Assembly: GCA_013112555.1 (NCBI GenBank)
Contig: JABFGK010000001.1
Coordinates: 2,206,581 to 2,270,580, forward strand
Length of the DNA stretch: 64,000 bases
DNA from: Planctomycetota bacterium
Lineage (GTDB): Bacteria; Planctomycetota; Phycisphaerae; Phycisphaerales; UBA5793
Direction: 5' to 3'
Positions 36,725-45,030 of the stretch are shown one piece after another. The translations under genes were made by a program, and so were the position numbers. The notes under the pieces are model-generated. The model was not told where the DNA came from. It made no database searches and saw only the letters and a list, made by a program, of their open reading frames with translations. Position 1 is the first letter of the stretch. Each line of letters opens with the position of its first letter.

Positions 36725-38329
36725 TCAATAAGACTCGCCATTCGGGATCACCCGGTTGGTCGCTTCGTCATCCTCACGTTCTGCATCGTCACCGACGGTC
36801 TTGGCCGAGGTCATGAGTCTTAATCCGAACTTCTCGTCATAGGTGTCACTTGGTGCCGGCCCGTCAGAACCGATGGGGGAGACGAGGGTATAGACGGCAT
36901 CCTTGAGGAGTGTCGCCCGCAAGCCATCGGCCACGCGCCGATCGACGGCGACCCCGCCGAACTGGATCAGCGCCACCGGCTCTGCTTCGGCCCCCTGGTC
37001 CCATCGCCCGGCCCGACGGTCCCAGCCGATCCCGTCCGACTCCTGGGCAAACGAGAAGGAGCCCAGAATCAGTTGGTTCGGGTCCGGCAACAGGGTCAGG
37101 ACATGCTCCATCTGTGACACGCTGTCAATCCGGGCTGCCTCCCAGCGTCGGACGTGTTCGAGTCGCAAACGCTGGCGGATCACCTCGACGCGCTGTGGGG
37201 CCAGCTCGTCGTATGTCTGTTTGATCGCCGCCAGGTCGTCGCTCAGCCGCCCGAGCATGACGTGTCCGATCTGCCAGGCAACCACCGAGGCAACAATGAC
37301 GATCCCGGCAGCCCCAAGCAGGCGTTGCCGTCTGCGTGCCGCATGATCGGGGGCCTGCTTTGGATGCAGAAAGTCAATAAAATCGCGGCCCTCAAGATAC
37401 TGGATCCCGACGCCGATCAGCGGCCAACAGGACCCGACCCCCTCCGTATTGCCTTCAACTGCCGTCGACGATTGGAGGACGTCGGCCTGCCGTTCGAGTG
37501 TGGTTTGCACCTGCCGGGCCACCCCGGCGGCCAGTTCATCCGGCCCGGTGATGATCACACACTCGACATCGGGAGAGTCTTCCGTGACGCGATAACTCAT
37601 CCATGAGCGCTGGACTTCGATGGCAATGCGGCGCACGAGTTGCTCGCGGTCCGTGGGATCGGCTTCATCGATGATTCGCAGATCGACGCCGCGCGCAAAG
37701 CGCATGCCGCTGCCGTACTCGACGACCACTTCGACAGAGCCGGTATCGCGGACATCGACGGCGAGCAATGCGCCCCCTGACTCGATGGCACGAGCGCGGT
37801 CGGAGCAGAGCGCTGCGGTGGCCAACGGTCTGAGTGCAATGCGAGCCAACTTATACCCCGATGCATCGGCAATCTCGCGATACCGGTCAACCACCGCTTC
37901 GGGAATGCCGGCGGCGATCACGGCCTGTCGGCCTTCGGCCGCTTCGTGTGCGGCGCCGAGCACTGCGTAGTCAATGACGGCTGAGGAGGCATCGAAGGGC
38001 AACTGGCCGGACATGCGAATCGCCACCATGGGCGGCAGTTCGTCGGGGCTGCATGGCGGCAGCTCAAGACGCTTCAGGCCGACTGCCCCGCGTGCAGCGG
38101 TCAGGACGAGCGGCAGGCGGTCAAACCCGTATTCGGTCAGCACCTGCCCCATCCAGCGGCCGACGGCGGAGGGCACTGCAATGTCAACCGACTCGGGAAT
38201 TGGCACTGAAAGATGACGCTGCAAGACCACGGCATTGCGCTTCACATCCAACTGCACCGCCGACAGGACTTCGCCGCCCACATCGGCCACGATCAGACGC
38301 TTCAGGACCCGACTCCGATGAGACGACAT
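36725..38329 (-). CDS. gspL: Type II secretion protein GspL (PilM+PilN-like)
   Basis: A protein of about 534 residues from the ATG at 38327-38329 (MSSHRSRVLKRLIVADVGG). The N-terminal half is an actin-like ATPase-fold domain as in PilM/GspL (LIVADVGGEVLSAVQL, PPMVAIRMSGQLPFDASSAVIDY, ALLAVDVRDTGSVEVVVEYG). A TM segment lies at about residues 345-365 (LLGAAGIVIVASVVAWQIG), then a coiled coil and a periplasmic PilN-like domain. GspL links the assembly ATPase to GspM in the inner membrane. The next gene is the GspM/C fusion, and gspK lies 87 bases upstream. Confidence 0.8.
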   Translation of the reverse strand: MSSHRSRVLKRLIVADVGGEVLSAVQLDVKRNAVVLQRHLSVPIPESVDIAVPSAVGRWMGQVLTEYGFDRLPLVLTAARGAVGLKRLELPPCSPDELPPMVAIRMSGQLPFDASSAVIDYAVLGAAHEAAEGRQAVIAAGIPEAVVDRYREIADASGYKLARIALRPLATAALCSDRARAIESGGALLAVDVRDTGSVEVVVEYGSGMRFARGVDLRIIDEADPTDREQLVRRIAIEVQRSWMSYRVTEDSPDVECVIITGPDELAAGVARQVQTTLERQADVLQSSTAVEGNTEGVGSCWPLIGVGIQYLEGRDFIDFLHPKQAPDHAARRRQRLLGAAGIVIVASVVAWQIGHVMLGRLSDDLAAIKQTYDELAPQRVEVIRQRLRLEHVRRWEAARIDSVSQMEHVLTLLPDPNQLILGSFSFAQESDGIGWDRRAGRWDQGAEAEPVALIQFGGVAVDRRVADGLRATLLKDAVYTLVSPIGSDGPAPSDTYDEKFGLRLMTSAKTVGDDAEREDDEATNRVIPNGESY

Positions 38330-38416
38330 GCTCAGTAGCCCTTTCCGTCTGATTGTTGGCATGGTACAGGATTCAAATGAGTCATCCGAGCCCTTCTTCA
38401 ACACTGTCAACGTCGC

Positions 38417-39919
38417 CTATCCGCCTCGAGTCCACCGTCCAGAGGGAGTGTGGCCACCCGGCTGTGGCGCGGTTGGTGGTGTCCGGCCATCGGGCGGCGC
38501 AGCGTCCGGAGGATCGCTGGCTCCATCGTCGCGCCCCGCATCGTCGCTCCCTGTATCGTATGGCCGCTCATCGCGTCCGGAGTCGGACGGGCTGACCGGA
38601 TCATTCCAGCCCAGTGTATCAGCCTCATCGGCCCGATCAGGTTGGTCGGCGGCCGTCCCGTAGCGATTGATCAGATCACCGGCCGTCTGCTTCATGGTGA
38701 TATCGCGTACATATGCGAGTCGCGGGCGTGGTGCGGACAGATCGATGACAACTTCATAAAGCCGTTCGGCTTCGACGGTGGTCGGTTGGCCGTCGTCCCT
38801 GCCACCGCGGAGGATTCGGGCCAGAATGCGAGCACGCCACGCAAAGGTACGGGGTGTCAGTTTCGTCGTCACCTGAGCCCACGCTCCAGGTTCGACGATT
38901 CCCAACTCTGCTAGCCAGGCAGTCCCGGCCTGTTGCCTGGCGGACAGTTCGGACCGTGCTGCCAGGATCGCTGAGACCGTATCCTCATCGAACCCGGTCA
39001 CGGCATACAGCACCTCAGACGACACGCGATTCAAATCCACCCGGCCGTGGTAGGTCGTCGCATCTGAGTCGGTAAACGCATCAATGTATTGATCCCAATC
39101 ATCCGGTGGGTTGTCGGACCCGGCGAGAAACTGCGCAAGTTGCGTTTCCGTGATGGAAAAGTCCTCGTTCTGCTTTACCTGTTGCACCAGATCCGCCAGT
39201 TCCTGCCCGAATCGACGCGCGATGCGTCGCCCCATGCGATCATCCCACGCTGCGTTGATGTTGATCTTGTACTTGCCGGTCTCCTGCAGGACCGGCTCAT
39301 ACCCGTGTACCGTCAGGAGATCACTCAGGGGCTTGCGCTGCGGGCGGCTGCTCTCGTCTGCTGCGTCGCCGATCCCCCACATGACGTCCGCGGGCAGGGC
39401 CCCCAGCGCGACGATATCGCCCAGTGACAGGAAGCGCCCGGTTGCGAGCCGGTCCCGTGCTGCCACGACGGACGAGGCCAGTTGCGAAGCCTCCCCACTG
39501 ACACCTGCAGCCTCGAACAATCGCGTCAGTTGTTCAGCATCCGCAGCGTTGACATCGAGTTTCGCGGACTCGGAAACGACCAGACGATCGCCGGCGGCCT
39601 CGAAGTCGTTGCCGGATGACTCCCAAGGCAGAATGACCAGTTCGCCTCGTTCGGTCCCCGTGCTGTAGAGCGCCCAACGATCGGTGAAGTGCGGCAGCCC
39701 CCCGGCCAGTATCGTGTCACGTTCGGCATCGAGTTCGGCCATCAGCCCGGCCATCCCCGATCGAGCCAGCGCTTCGGTCTGGACGACCAGTACGGCATGG
39801 CCGGCCCCATCGCGATCGGCCCCGGCTCTGAAAGCGAGACCGGCCGCCAGCAACGTTGCCATGGCGACGATGAGGAACACGATGTACATCGACAAGCCTC
39901 GTTGCTGTCTGCCCATCAC
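38417..39919 (-). CDS. gspK: Type II secretion minor pseudopilin GspK
   Basis: A protein of 500 residues. The N-terminus GLSMYIVFLIVAMATLLAAG is a prepilin-like helix lacking Glu at +5, as expected for GspK. The body has the helical SAM-like insert typical of the family (VNAADAEQLTRLFEAAGV; LDLNRVSSEVLYAVTGFD-like second copy), with VDLNRVS and ININAAW near the pseudopilin core. The last 90 residues are a disordered Asp/Pro/Gly tail not seen in classical GspK. The start overlaps the stop of gspJ by four bases (ATGA), so translation is coupled. GspK caps the pseudopilus tip with GspI and GspJ. Confidence 0.82.
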   Translation of the reverse strand: MMGRQQRGLSMYIVFLIVAMATLLAAGLAFRAGADRDGAGHAVLVVQTEALARSGMAGLMAELDAERDTILAGGLPHFTDRWALYSTGTERGELVILPWESSGNDFEAAGDRLVVSESAKLDVNAADAEQLTRLFEAAGVSGEASQLASSVVAARDRLATGRFLSLGDIVALGALPADVMWGIGDAADESSRPQRKPLSDLLTVHGYEPVLQETGKYKININAAWDDRMGRRIARRFGQELADLVQQVKQNEDFSITETQLAQFLAGSDNPPDDWDQYIDAFTDSDATTYHGRVDLNRVSSEVLYAVTGFDEDTVSAILAARSELSARQQAGTAWLAELGIVEPGAWAQVTTKLTPRTFAWRARILARILRGGRDDGQPTTVEAERLYEVVIDLSAPRPRLAYVRDITMKQTAGDLINRYGTAADQPDRADEADTLGWNDPVSPSDSGRDERPYDTGSDDAGRDDGASDPPDAAPPDGRTPPTAPQPGGHTPSGRWTRGG

Positions 39920-40866
39920 AGTTCCTCCCCAGCAGGTGCGCCGCCCGGCTCATCAGCCTCAATCAAGCCCTCCTCGACGTCTTCAAATGATCGGCCCGGC
40001 TCATAGGTCGGCCCGTCCGGCACCAGGACCAGCCGAACCAGATCCGGCGGCGGCAGTTCTGACTCGGTCCCGGGCATTGCGAATTCATCTTCACCAAACA
40101 AATCCGGCTCACTCGGTCCATCCCCCATCGCATCCGGCTCCCCCTGATCCATCCCGAACTCGGCCGGTAGGTCCTGCTCCGATTGCGGCAATGGATGAAA
40201 CCAGACAGATACCTCGATGGCCGCCGGGAGACGGCCTTTGGCCCAACTATCGAACGAATCGACCCAGTTGCTGCCATCGTGATACCGGAAACGGATCAGG
40301 CCGATATCGCCGGCAATCACCCCGCCCCCGCCCGATTGTGCCGTTGGAGTGCCATCGCCAAGTGGGACATCAGGGAGCATCATCTCCCCCTCTGACTCAT
40401 CAGGTCTCACCGTCGTGTTGCGACCGCCGGGCGTGAGTGGGCTCTCTCCCCCATCGGTCGTCGAGACGCGCACCTGGCCGGCTTCGAAGCGATAGGTCAC
40501 CTCTTGCAGGTCTCTCTCGACGGCTGCGGCATCCCCCCCTGCGCCGGTTGCGGCCGCCCCCACGTCCACGCCGCGCAGCAGCAGGCGAATTGAGGCGTCA
40601 TCACCTCGGACGCCGCCGCCGAGTGAGGCATACCCGACGAGTGAGGACGTGATCTCGCGTTCGAGATGCTCGAGGAAGATGCGCACCCCATGCTGTCGCT
40701 CCATGCGGTCGCTGAGCCGTTCGACACCGGCCGATGTATATGCCCAGAAGGACAGGGCCGCCCCGAGCAGGACCATCACGAGGCCGATCGCAATCAGCAT
40801 TTCGACCAAGGTGAATCCGGGTCGGCATATCAGAGGCGTCATGGAGTGACTTCGGGCCGATTTCAT
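39916..40866 (-). CDS. gspJ: Type II secretion minor pseudopilin GspJ
   Basis: A protein of 316 residues with a prepilin N-terminus PGFTLVEMLIAIGLVMVLLG (cleavage after Gly, Glu at +5). The rest is a globular domain with the pattern ERQHGVRIFLEHLEREITSSL usual for GspJ and a late GLIRFRYHDGSNWVDSFDSW. The C-terminus is acidic and Pro-rich. Start and stop overlap the neighbouring genes by four bases on both sides, typical of a tight operon. Confidence 0.8.
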   Translation of the reverse strand: MKSARSHSMTPLICRPGFTLVEMLIAIGLVMVLLGAALSFWAYTSAGVERLSDRMERQHGVRIFLEHLEREITSSLVGYASLGGGVRGDDASIRLLLRGVDVGAAATGAGGDAAAVERDLQEVTYRFEAGQVRVSTTDGGESPLTPGGRNTTVRPDESEGEMMLPDVPLGDGTPTAQSGGGGVIAGDIGLIRFRYHDGSNWVDSFDSWAKGRLPAAIEVSVWFHPLPQSEQDLPAEFGMDQGEPDAMGDGPSEPDLFGEDEFAMPGTESELPPPDLVRLVLVPDGPTYEPGRSFEDVEEGLIEADEPGGAPAGEEL

Positions 40867-41450
40867 CGTTCCGGGCCCTCCCCTCGCCTGGTCGAGTCGA
40901 TCGGTTCCCGATCGAGGCCGCGCATCACTTCATCCTGCTCGAACTCCTCGCCGGCCGCATCGCTGCCTCCTGCTCGAAGGTGCACGAGCGATCGCAGCAC
41001 GTACACCTCGACTTCGTCGTCGGTATTGGCCGCAACGGCTGTGCCGAGCCCTTTCGTGTCATAGACGCGGATGGTCACCGCAGATAATTGTGAGAATCGG
41101 CTCCGCTCGGTTTCGACGACGAGGCGCCAGCGGCCGGTCCCGAGGCCGGCATCTTCATCGATCGCGACCCGCACATCGTCATCGGCGGCATCGCTCGGCG
41201 CAACGATGTCAGTGACGGTGCCATCGATCCGCTCGGCGGTCGTCAGCCCGGCCTCGAGTTCTGCCATCCTGGTCGCAGCCAGATGGGCTGCGATAGTCCG
41301 ATCGACGTTGGCAGCAAAGCGCATCCGGATCGTGCTGACGGCCCCCAAAATGACGGCACCGGAACTCACAAACAGCGCCAGCGCGATAAGGATTTCCAGG
41401 AGCACTGCGCCGTGACGGTTGCGACGATGATGCGGTACCGTGAGCCTCAT
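40863..41450 (-). CDS. gspI: Type II secretion minor pseudopilin GspI
   Basis: A protein of 195 residues. The prepilin region reads RHGAVLLEILIALALFVSSG, with Glu at +5 but Ala in place of the usual Phe at +1. The AAHLAATRMAELEAGLTTAE segment matches the conserved helix after the pilin stalk of GspI. Position between gspJ and gspH supports the call. The end overlaps gspJ by four bases and the start lies six bases after gspH. Confidence 0.75.
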   Translation of the reverse strand: MRLTVPHHRRNRHGAVLLEILIALALFVSSGAVILGAVSTIRMRFAANVDRTIAAHLAATRMAELEAGLTTAERIDGTVTDIVAPSDAADDDVRVAIDEDAGLGTGRWRLVVETERSRFSQLSAVTIRVYDTKGLGTAVAANTDDEVEVYVLRSLVHLRAGGSDAAGEEFEQDEVMRGLDREPIDSTRRGEGPER

Positions 41451-41456
41451 TGGTGG

Positions 41457-42278
41457 TTACTGATCCTCCGATCTGTCGGGCAATCCCTGACGCGCCTGTG
41501 AGTACGCCTCATCCTCCTCGGTTGACGTGACCACCTCGTGCCAGGAAATGCCCCCGCTCCATGTGTTGACTTCGTACCGGGCAGTACGGCCGGCCGCGTC
41601 ACGCAATCCAAATGACGAAGCCAACGACACCGCGGTCCCGTCCTGCAGCATCAGTACCAGGGGGACGCCGGTATCCTGTGTTACCCAGCCGCCACCGGCA
41701 GGATCATCAGAGTCAGCGGGCACGGCAGCATCATCAATGCCAAAGACGGATTCTTCGGCGATGGGGTCATCAGCCGACATCTCGTTGCCGACCACGATTT
41801 GGAAGCCGACTTCCAACCGGAGCGTCAAGCGGTCCAGTCTGGCATCTGAGTCAGCCGAGGGCTCGAAGTCCTGCTCGAATGAGAATTCAGATTGATCGAT
41901 TGATGACTCGTTCACATCACTGGATGGGCGGGCCGCATCATCGGACTCGCCCACCATTGGCTCAACAAAGAGCCGCCGTTGTGACGCATCCCAGTTGACA
42001 ATCAGTGGGCGGCCGCTGCGCAGTGCCTCGGCCCGGACTTCAGCGCAATAGGTCGCGATGCGCTGCGCCGAGGAGGTAAACACCACGTTGCGATAGCGCG
42101 ATGTCATCGCAGGGAAGACCACCGCGCCCAGCGCCAGGAGCAATCCCAGGACCATGAGAATCTCGATCAGCGTCAGGCCGGGGCGTAGCCCGATGCTGAG
42201 ACGGCCCGGATGCCCCTTCGAACGTGAAGCGGGCAGTGTCGGGAGGTGAGTGCCGAACATCAGTCGGCCCTTGCTCAT
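41457..42278 (-). CDS. gspH: Type II secretion minor pseudopilin GspH
   Basis: A protein of 273 residues, longer than usual (about 170). A leader of about 36 residues precedes the prepilin motif PGLTLIEILMVLGLLLALG. The GspH core follows (AQRIATYCAEVRAEALRSGRPLIVNWD). An acidic Ser/Asp-rich insert (about residues 115-150) accounts for part of the extra length. The C-terminus has the GspH-like strand LVLMLQDGTAVSLASSFGL. It overlaps gspG by four bases. Confidence 0.78.
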   Translation of the reverse strand: MSKGRLMFGTHLPTLPASRSKGHPGRLSIGLRPGLTLIEILMVLGLLLALGAVVFPAMTSRYRNVVFTSSAQRIATYCAEVRAEALRSGRPLIVNWDASQRRLFVEPMVGESDDAARPSSDVNESSIDQSEFSFEQDFEPSADSDARLDRLTLRLEVGFQIVVGNEMSADDPIAEESVFGIDDAAVPADSDDPAGGGWVTQDTGVPLVLMLQDGTAVSLASSFGLRDAAGRTARYEVNTWSGGISWHEVVTSTEEDEAYSQARQGLPDRSEDQ

Positions 42279-42781
42279 CCCCCATCACCGATCGTACCCA
42301 TGTCGTAGCCGTCTTCTTCGCTGCTCTCGCGCAGGGTGATATCGTCCTCGGTGCCTTCTTCGCCGTCCTTGCCGTTGGACCACAGGTCGTAGGTGGTTTC
42401 GTCGGTCTCGCTCGGGAAGCGGTAGCCGAACTCGTTGCCCCAATGGTCCTTGATATTCTTCTCACGAAGATAGTTGCCCATGTGCTTGGCTTCTTCGTCC
42501 TCGTTTTCCAGCAGGGTCTTATCCCAGAGGACGGCGATTCCCTCCTCATCGGTGGGGTAGCGGCCGAAGTCGAGTTGGAACTGATCGAGGGCACCCTCGA
42601 GCATCTGCAACTGGATGCGGACGGTCTTCTCGATTCCCTCTTCACGTCGTGGCATGAGGTTGTACGCCACCACGCCGCCCAGCGCCAGCACGATGGCCAG
42701 CACGATGAGCACTTCGATCAGCGTGAAACCCGCTGCCCTGCGACCACTACGCCGACGTTCATTTCTCGTACACGTCTTCAT
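42275..42781 (-). CDS. gspG: Type II secretion major pseudopilin GspG
   Basis: A protein of 168 residues with basic leader MKTCTRNERRRSGRRAAG and class III signal FTLIEVLIVLAIVLALGG. The major-pseudopilin core is well conserved: LQMLEGALDQFQLDFGRYPTDEEGIAVLW, then DHWGNEFGYRFPSE and DLWSNGKDGEEGTEDDI. The last of these is the calcium-binding loop of GspG. GGAGA precedes the start. The subunit polymerises into the pseudopilus that pushes folded substrates through the secretin. Confidence 0.9.
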   Translation of the reverse strand: MKTCTRNERRRSGRRAAGFTLIEVLIVLAIVLALGGVVAYNLMPRREEGIEKTVRIQLQMLEGALDQFQLDFGRYPTDEEGIAVLWDKTLLENEDEEAKHMGNYLREKNIKDHWGNEFGYRFPSETDETTYDLWSNGKDGEEGTEDDITLRESSEEDGYDMGTIGDGG

Positions 42782-42861
42782 GACCTGAATCTCCTTTTCA
42801 CACCCGCCCGGCTCTCCTCCGGGTGGTCAGCCTCCGGCAATGCGCCGGAGGGTCACTTCCA

Positions 42862-44055
42862 TCACACAGTCGAACTCAGGAGCACCAGCGGCACCACGAG
42901 TGCCAGAATGATAAACAGCAAACTGATGCCGAGCAGGAGCAATACCAAGGGCTCCAGCAGCCGCACGGCTGTCATGAGCATCCGGCTCACCCGCCCTTCA
43001 ATGGTTTCAGCAATCGAAACGAGCACTTCAGCCAGATTCCCGGCTGCCTCGCCAATCCGGATGATCTCCACCACATCTTCCTCGAAAAGGCCGCATTCCT
43101 CGAGCGGGTCAGCCAGTGTTTCACCTGCCTGCACGGCCCGTCGCGACTTCTCAATGGCCTCGACGAGCATCGGGTGGCCGACCGCCTCCTGGCTGATTGC
43201 CATCGCTTCGAGCATCGGGATCCCATTGGTGAGCATGGTCCCGAGGATGCGACAGAAGCGGGCGACGGCGGCCCCGGCCACCAGCGGACCGACAATCCAG
43301 AGACGCAAGACGCCGCGTGCCAGTGCATGCCGGACCCCCGGCTGGGCCCACAGCCACATTAAGCCGCCGATGACGGCCATCGCTGCCAGACCGGCCGGAA
43401 GCCAGTGAAATCGGATGATGTCACTGGCGCCCATCACGATGCGAGTCGGCAATGGCAGGTCGATTCCTTCAAACATCGGCTTGAATTTCGGGACAAAGAC
43501 AAACATGACGATGCCGACAATGATAGTGCCGACTGAGATCAGCACGCTTGGGTAGATCATCGAGGAAATGATCATTGAACGGGTTTCGGCCTGCTGATGG
43601 AGGAAGATTGCCAGCCGGTGCAGCACTTCTTCGAGGAATCCGCCGCGCTCACCGGCGCGCACCATGGCCACCTGGATCGGCGGGAACATGCGCGAATGTC
43701 GGCTCAGGGCATCAGCCAGTGACTCGCCGTCCTCCACGTCCTGTGCCACTTGCGACACGACGCCGGCCAGCCGTCGGTTGGCCTTGCCCCGGGCCAGAAG
43801 CCGCAAGGCTCGCAGAATCGGGACCCCGGATTTGAGCAGATCGCCCAGTTGGCGGTAAAAGGTGGACAGTGCCCGGGCCGAAATGCGACGCTCGCCATGG
43901 CTCGTTGCCCGCTGAGAGCGTGGCTGAATGCTCACCGGCGACAACTCCGATGAGGCGAGTTCGCCGGCCACTGACTGGGCGCTGGCACCCATGAGCCGGC
44001 CTTCGACCTTGCGGCCCGCTGCATCCCGCGCGATGTATTCGTACTCCGTGGCCAA
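42862..44055 (-). CDS. gspF: Type II secretion inner-membrane platform protein GspF
   Basis: A protein of 397 residues, the usual length. It starts at a TTG (MATEYEYIARDAAGRKVEGRLMGA is the standard GspF opening). Two GspF repeats follow (STFYRQLGDLLKSGVPILRAL and ARFCRILGTMLTNGIPMLEAM), each with EAGERxGxLxE-type motifs (RAGERGGFLEEVL; RIGEAAGNLAEVL). There are three TM segments: around residues 168-190, 215-240 and the C-terminal 370-395. It is the first gene of the visible operon. The ATPase GspE, usually just before gspF, is not in the window. Confidence 0.9.
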   Translation of the reverse strand: MATEYEYIARDAAGRKVEGRLMGASAQSVAGELASSELSPVSIQPRSQRATSHGERRISARALSTFYRQLGDLLKSGVPILRALRLLARGKANRRLAGVVSQVAQDVEDGESLADALSRHSRMFPPIQVAMVRAGERGGFLEEVLHRLAIFLHQQAETRSMIISSMIYPSVLISVGTIIVGIVMFVFVPKFKPMFEGIDLPLPTRIVMGASDIIRFHWLPAGLAAMAVIGGLMWLWAQPGVRHALARGVLRLWIVGPLVAGAAVARFCRILGTMLTNGIPMLEAMAISQEAVGHPMLVEAIEKSRRAVQAGETLADPLEECGLFEEDVVEIIRIGEAAGNLAEVLVSIAETIEGRVSRMLMTAVRLLEPLVLLLLGISLLFIILALVVPLVLLSSTV

Positions 44056-44100
44056 ACCTACGCTCGCGATCTTGGTCTACCATTCCCTGCCGACAAGCCA

Positions 44101-44964
44101 ATGAACACCACGACCCAATCCACCATCCCGACTTCCCGAATGATCTCGCTGACACGGACGGTGCGCTTCTCGATCAATACGCCTAATGATACCGGGCAAA
44201 CGGATGCCCCACCGAAGTCCAACACGTTTGCTGCCTGGCCGCCCAACGCGGGGCTCGGCCGCCACTACGGGCTTGATGTCACCTGTGTCGGGCCGATCGA
44301 CCCGGTCACCGGGTATTTCATGAACATCAGCCGGATCGACGAGGCCGCCCGCCTCCATGCCATTCCACTCGTCGGCCAAGCGGCGTCCGAGGCTCCACGC
44401 GACTGCCCAACGACATTGCTGAAACCGATCTTCCAAGCCTTATACCAGAGGCTGGATCAAACGGTCCAGCGTATTTCGCTGCGACTCAGCCCATTTCTCC
44501 GCTTCCAGCGAATCGAAACGGGGACCCCCGACATGCCCAGCAACGCCACCACACTCATCAGTCACCAGTTCGAGTTTGCCGCGTCACACCGGCTGCACTG
44601 CCAGTCACTGTCCGACGAGGAGAATGCCAAACTGTTCGGCAAGTGCAACCGCCCCAACGGGCACGGGCACAACTACCGGGTTGAGGTCACCGTACGCCAT
44701 GAACCTGAGTGTTCCTCACCGGCCCCCTTCGACTTGATCACATTCGAGCGCCTCGTCAACGAGGTCGTCATTGAGCGGTTTGATCACACGAATCTCAACG
44801 TGGACTGTGAGGAATTCCGGGCACTCAATCCTTCGGTTGAGAATATTGCGACCGTCTGCTGCAGTCTCCTCCAACAACCGCTTGGGGACGCAGCGATGCC
44901 TCTCCATTCCGTCACGGTCTGGGAGACGGACAAGACGTCGTGTACATGCCATGCGGTTTGCTAA
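44101..44964 (+). CDS. Tandem 6-pyruvoyl tetrahydropterin synthase / QueD-like protein
   Basis: A protein of 287 residues with two domains of the PTPS fold. The C-terminal one (about 150-285) is complete: ASHRL and HGHNY supply the three zinc histidines, GKCN the catalytic cysteine, PSVENIA and VWETD the acidic pterin-binding residues. The N-terminal one (about 18-110) keeps the shape (YGLDVTCVGPIDPVTGYFMN) but has SINTP where the first His should be and GLGRHY in place of HGHNY, so zinc binding is probably lost. The family makes 6-carboxy-tetrahydropterin (queuosine/7-deazaguanine route) or related pterins from dihydroneopterin triphosphate. No other queuosine genes are nearby. The start is uncertain; an ATG at 44140 is possible. 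Confidence 0.8.
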   Translation: MNTTTQSTIPTSRMISLTRTVRFSINTPNDTGQTDAPPKSNTFAAWPPNAGLGRHYGLDVTCVGPIDPVTGYFMNISRIDEAARLHAIPLVGQAASEAPRDCPTTLLKPIFQALYQRLDQTVQRISLRLSPFLRFQRIETGTPDMPSNATTLISHQFEFAASHRLHCQSLSDEENAKLFGKCNRPNGHGHNYRVEVTVRHEPECSSPAPFDLITFERLVNEVVIERFDHTNLNVDCEEFRALNPSVENIATVCCSLLQQPLGDAAMPLHSVTVWETDKTSCTCHAVC

Positions 44965-45030
44965 CGGTATCACCTGAGGGATCATCTGGACTGTTCCCAG
45001 AGTTCCTCCCATTGACAGATCCGGCAGGTC

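Noticed and set aside
35699..44055. Operon read as type IV pilus (PilM-N-O-P) rather than type II secretion
   Set aside because: GspG calcium-loop motif, the GspK helical insert, and the order F-G-H-I-J-K-L-M are those of type II secretion; no PilA, PilT or PilQ-type AMIN domains were seen.
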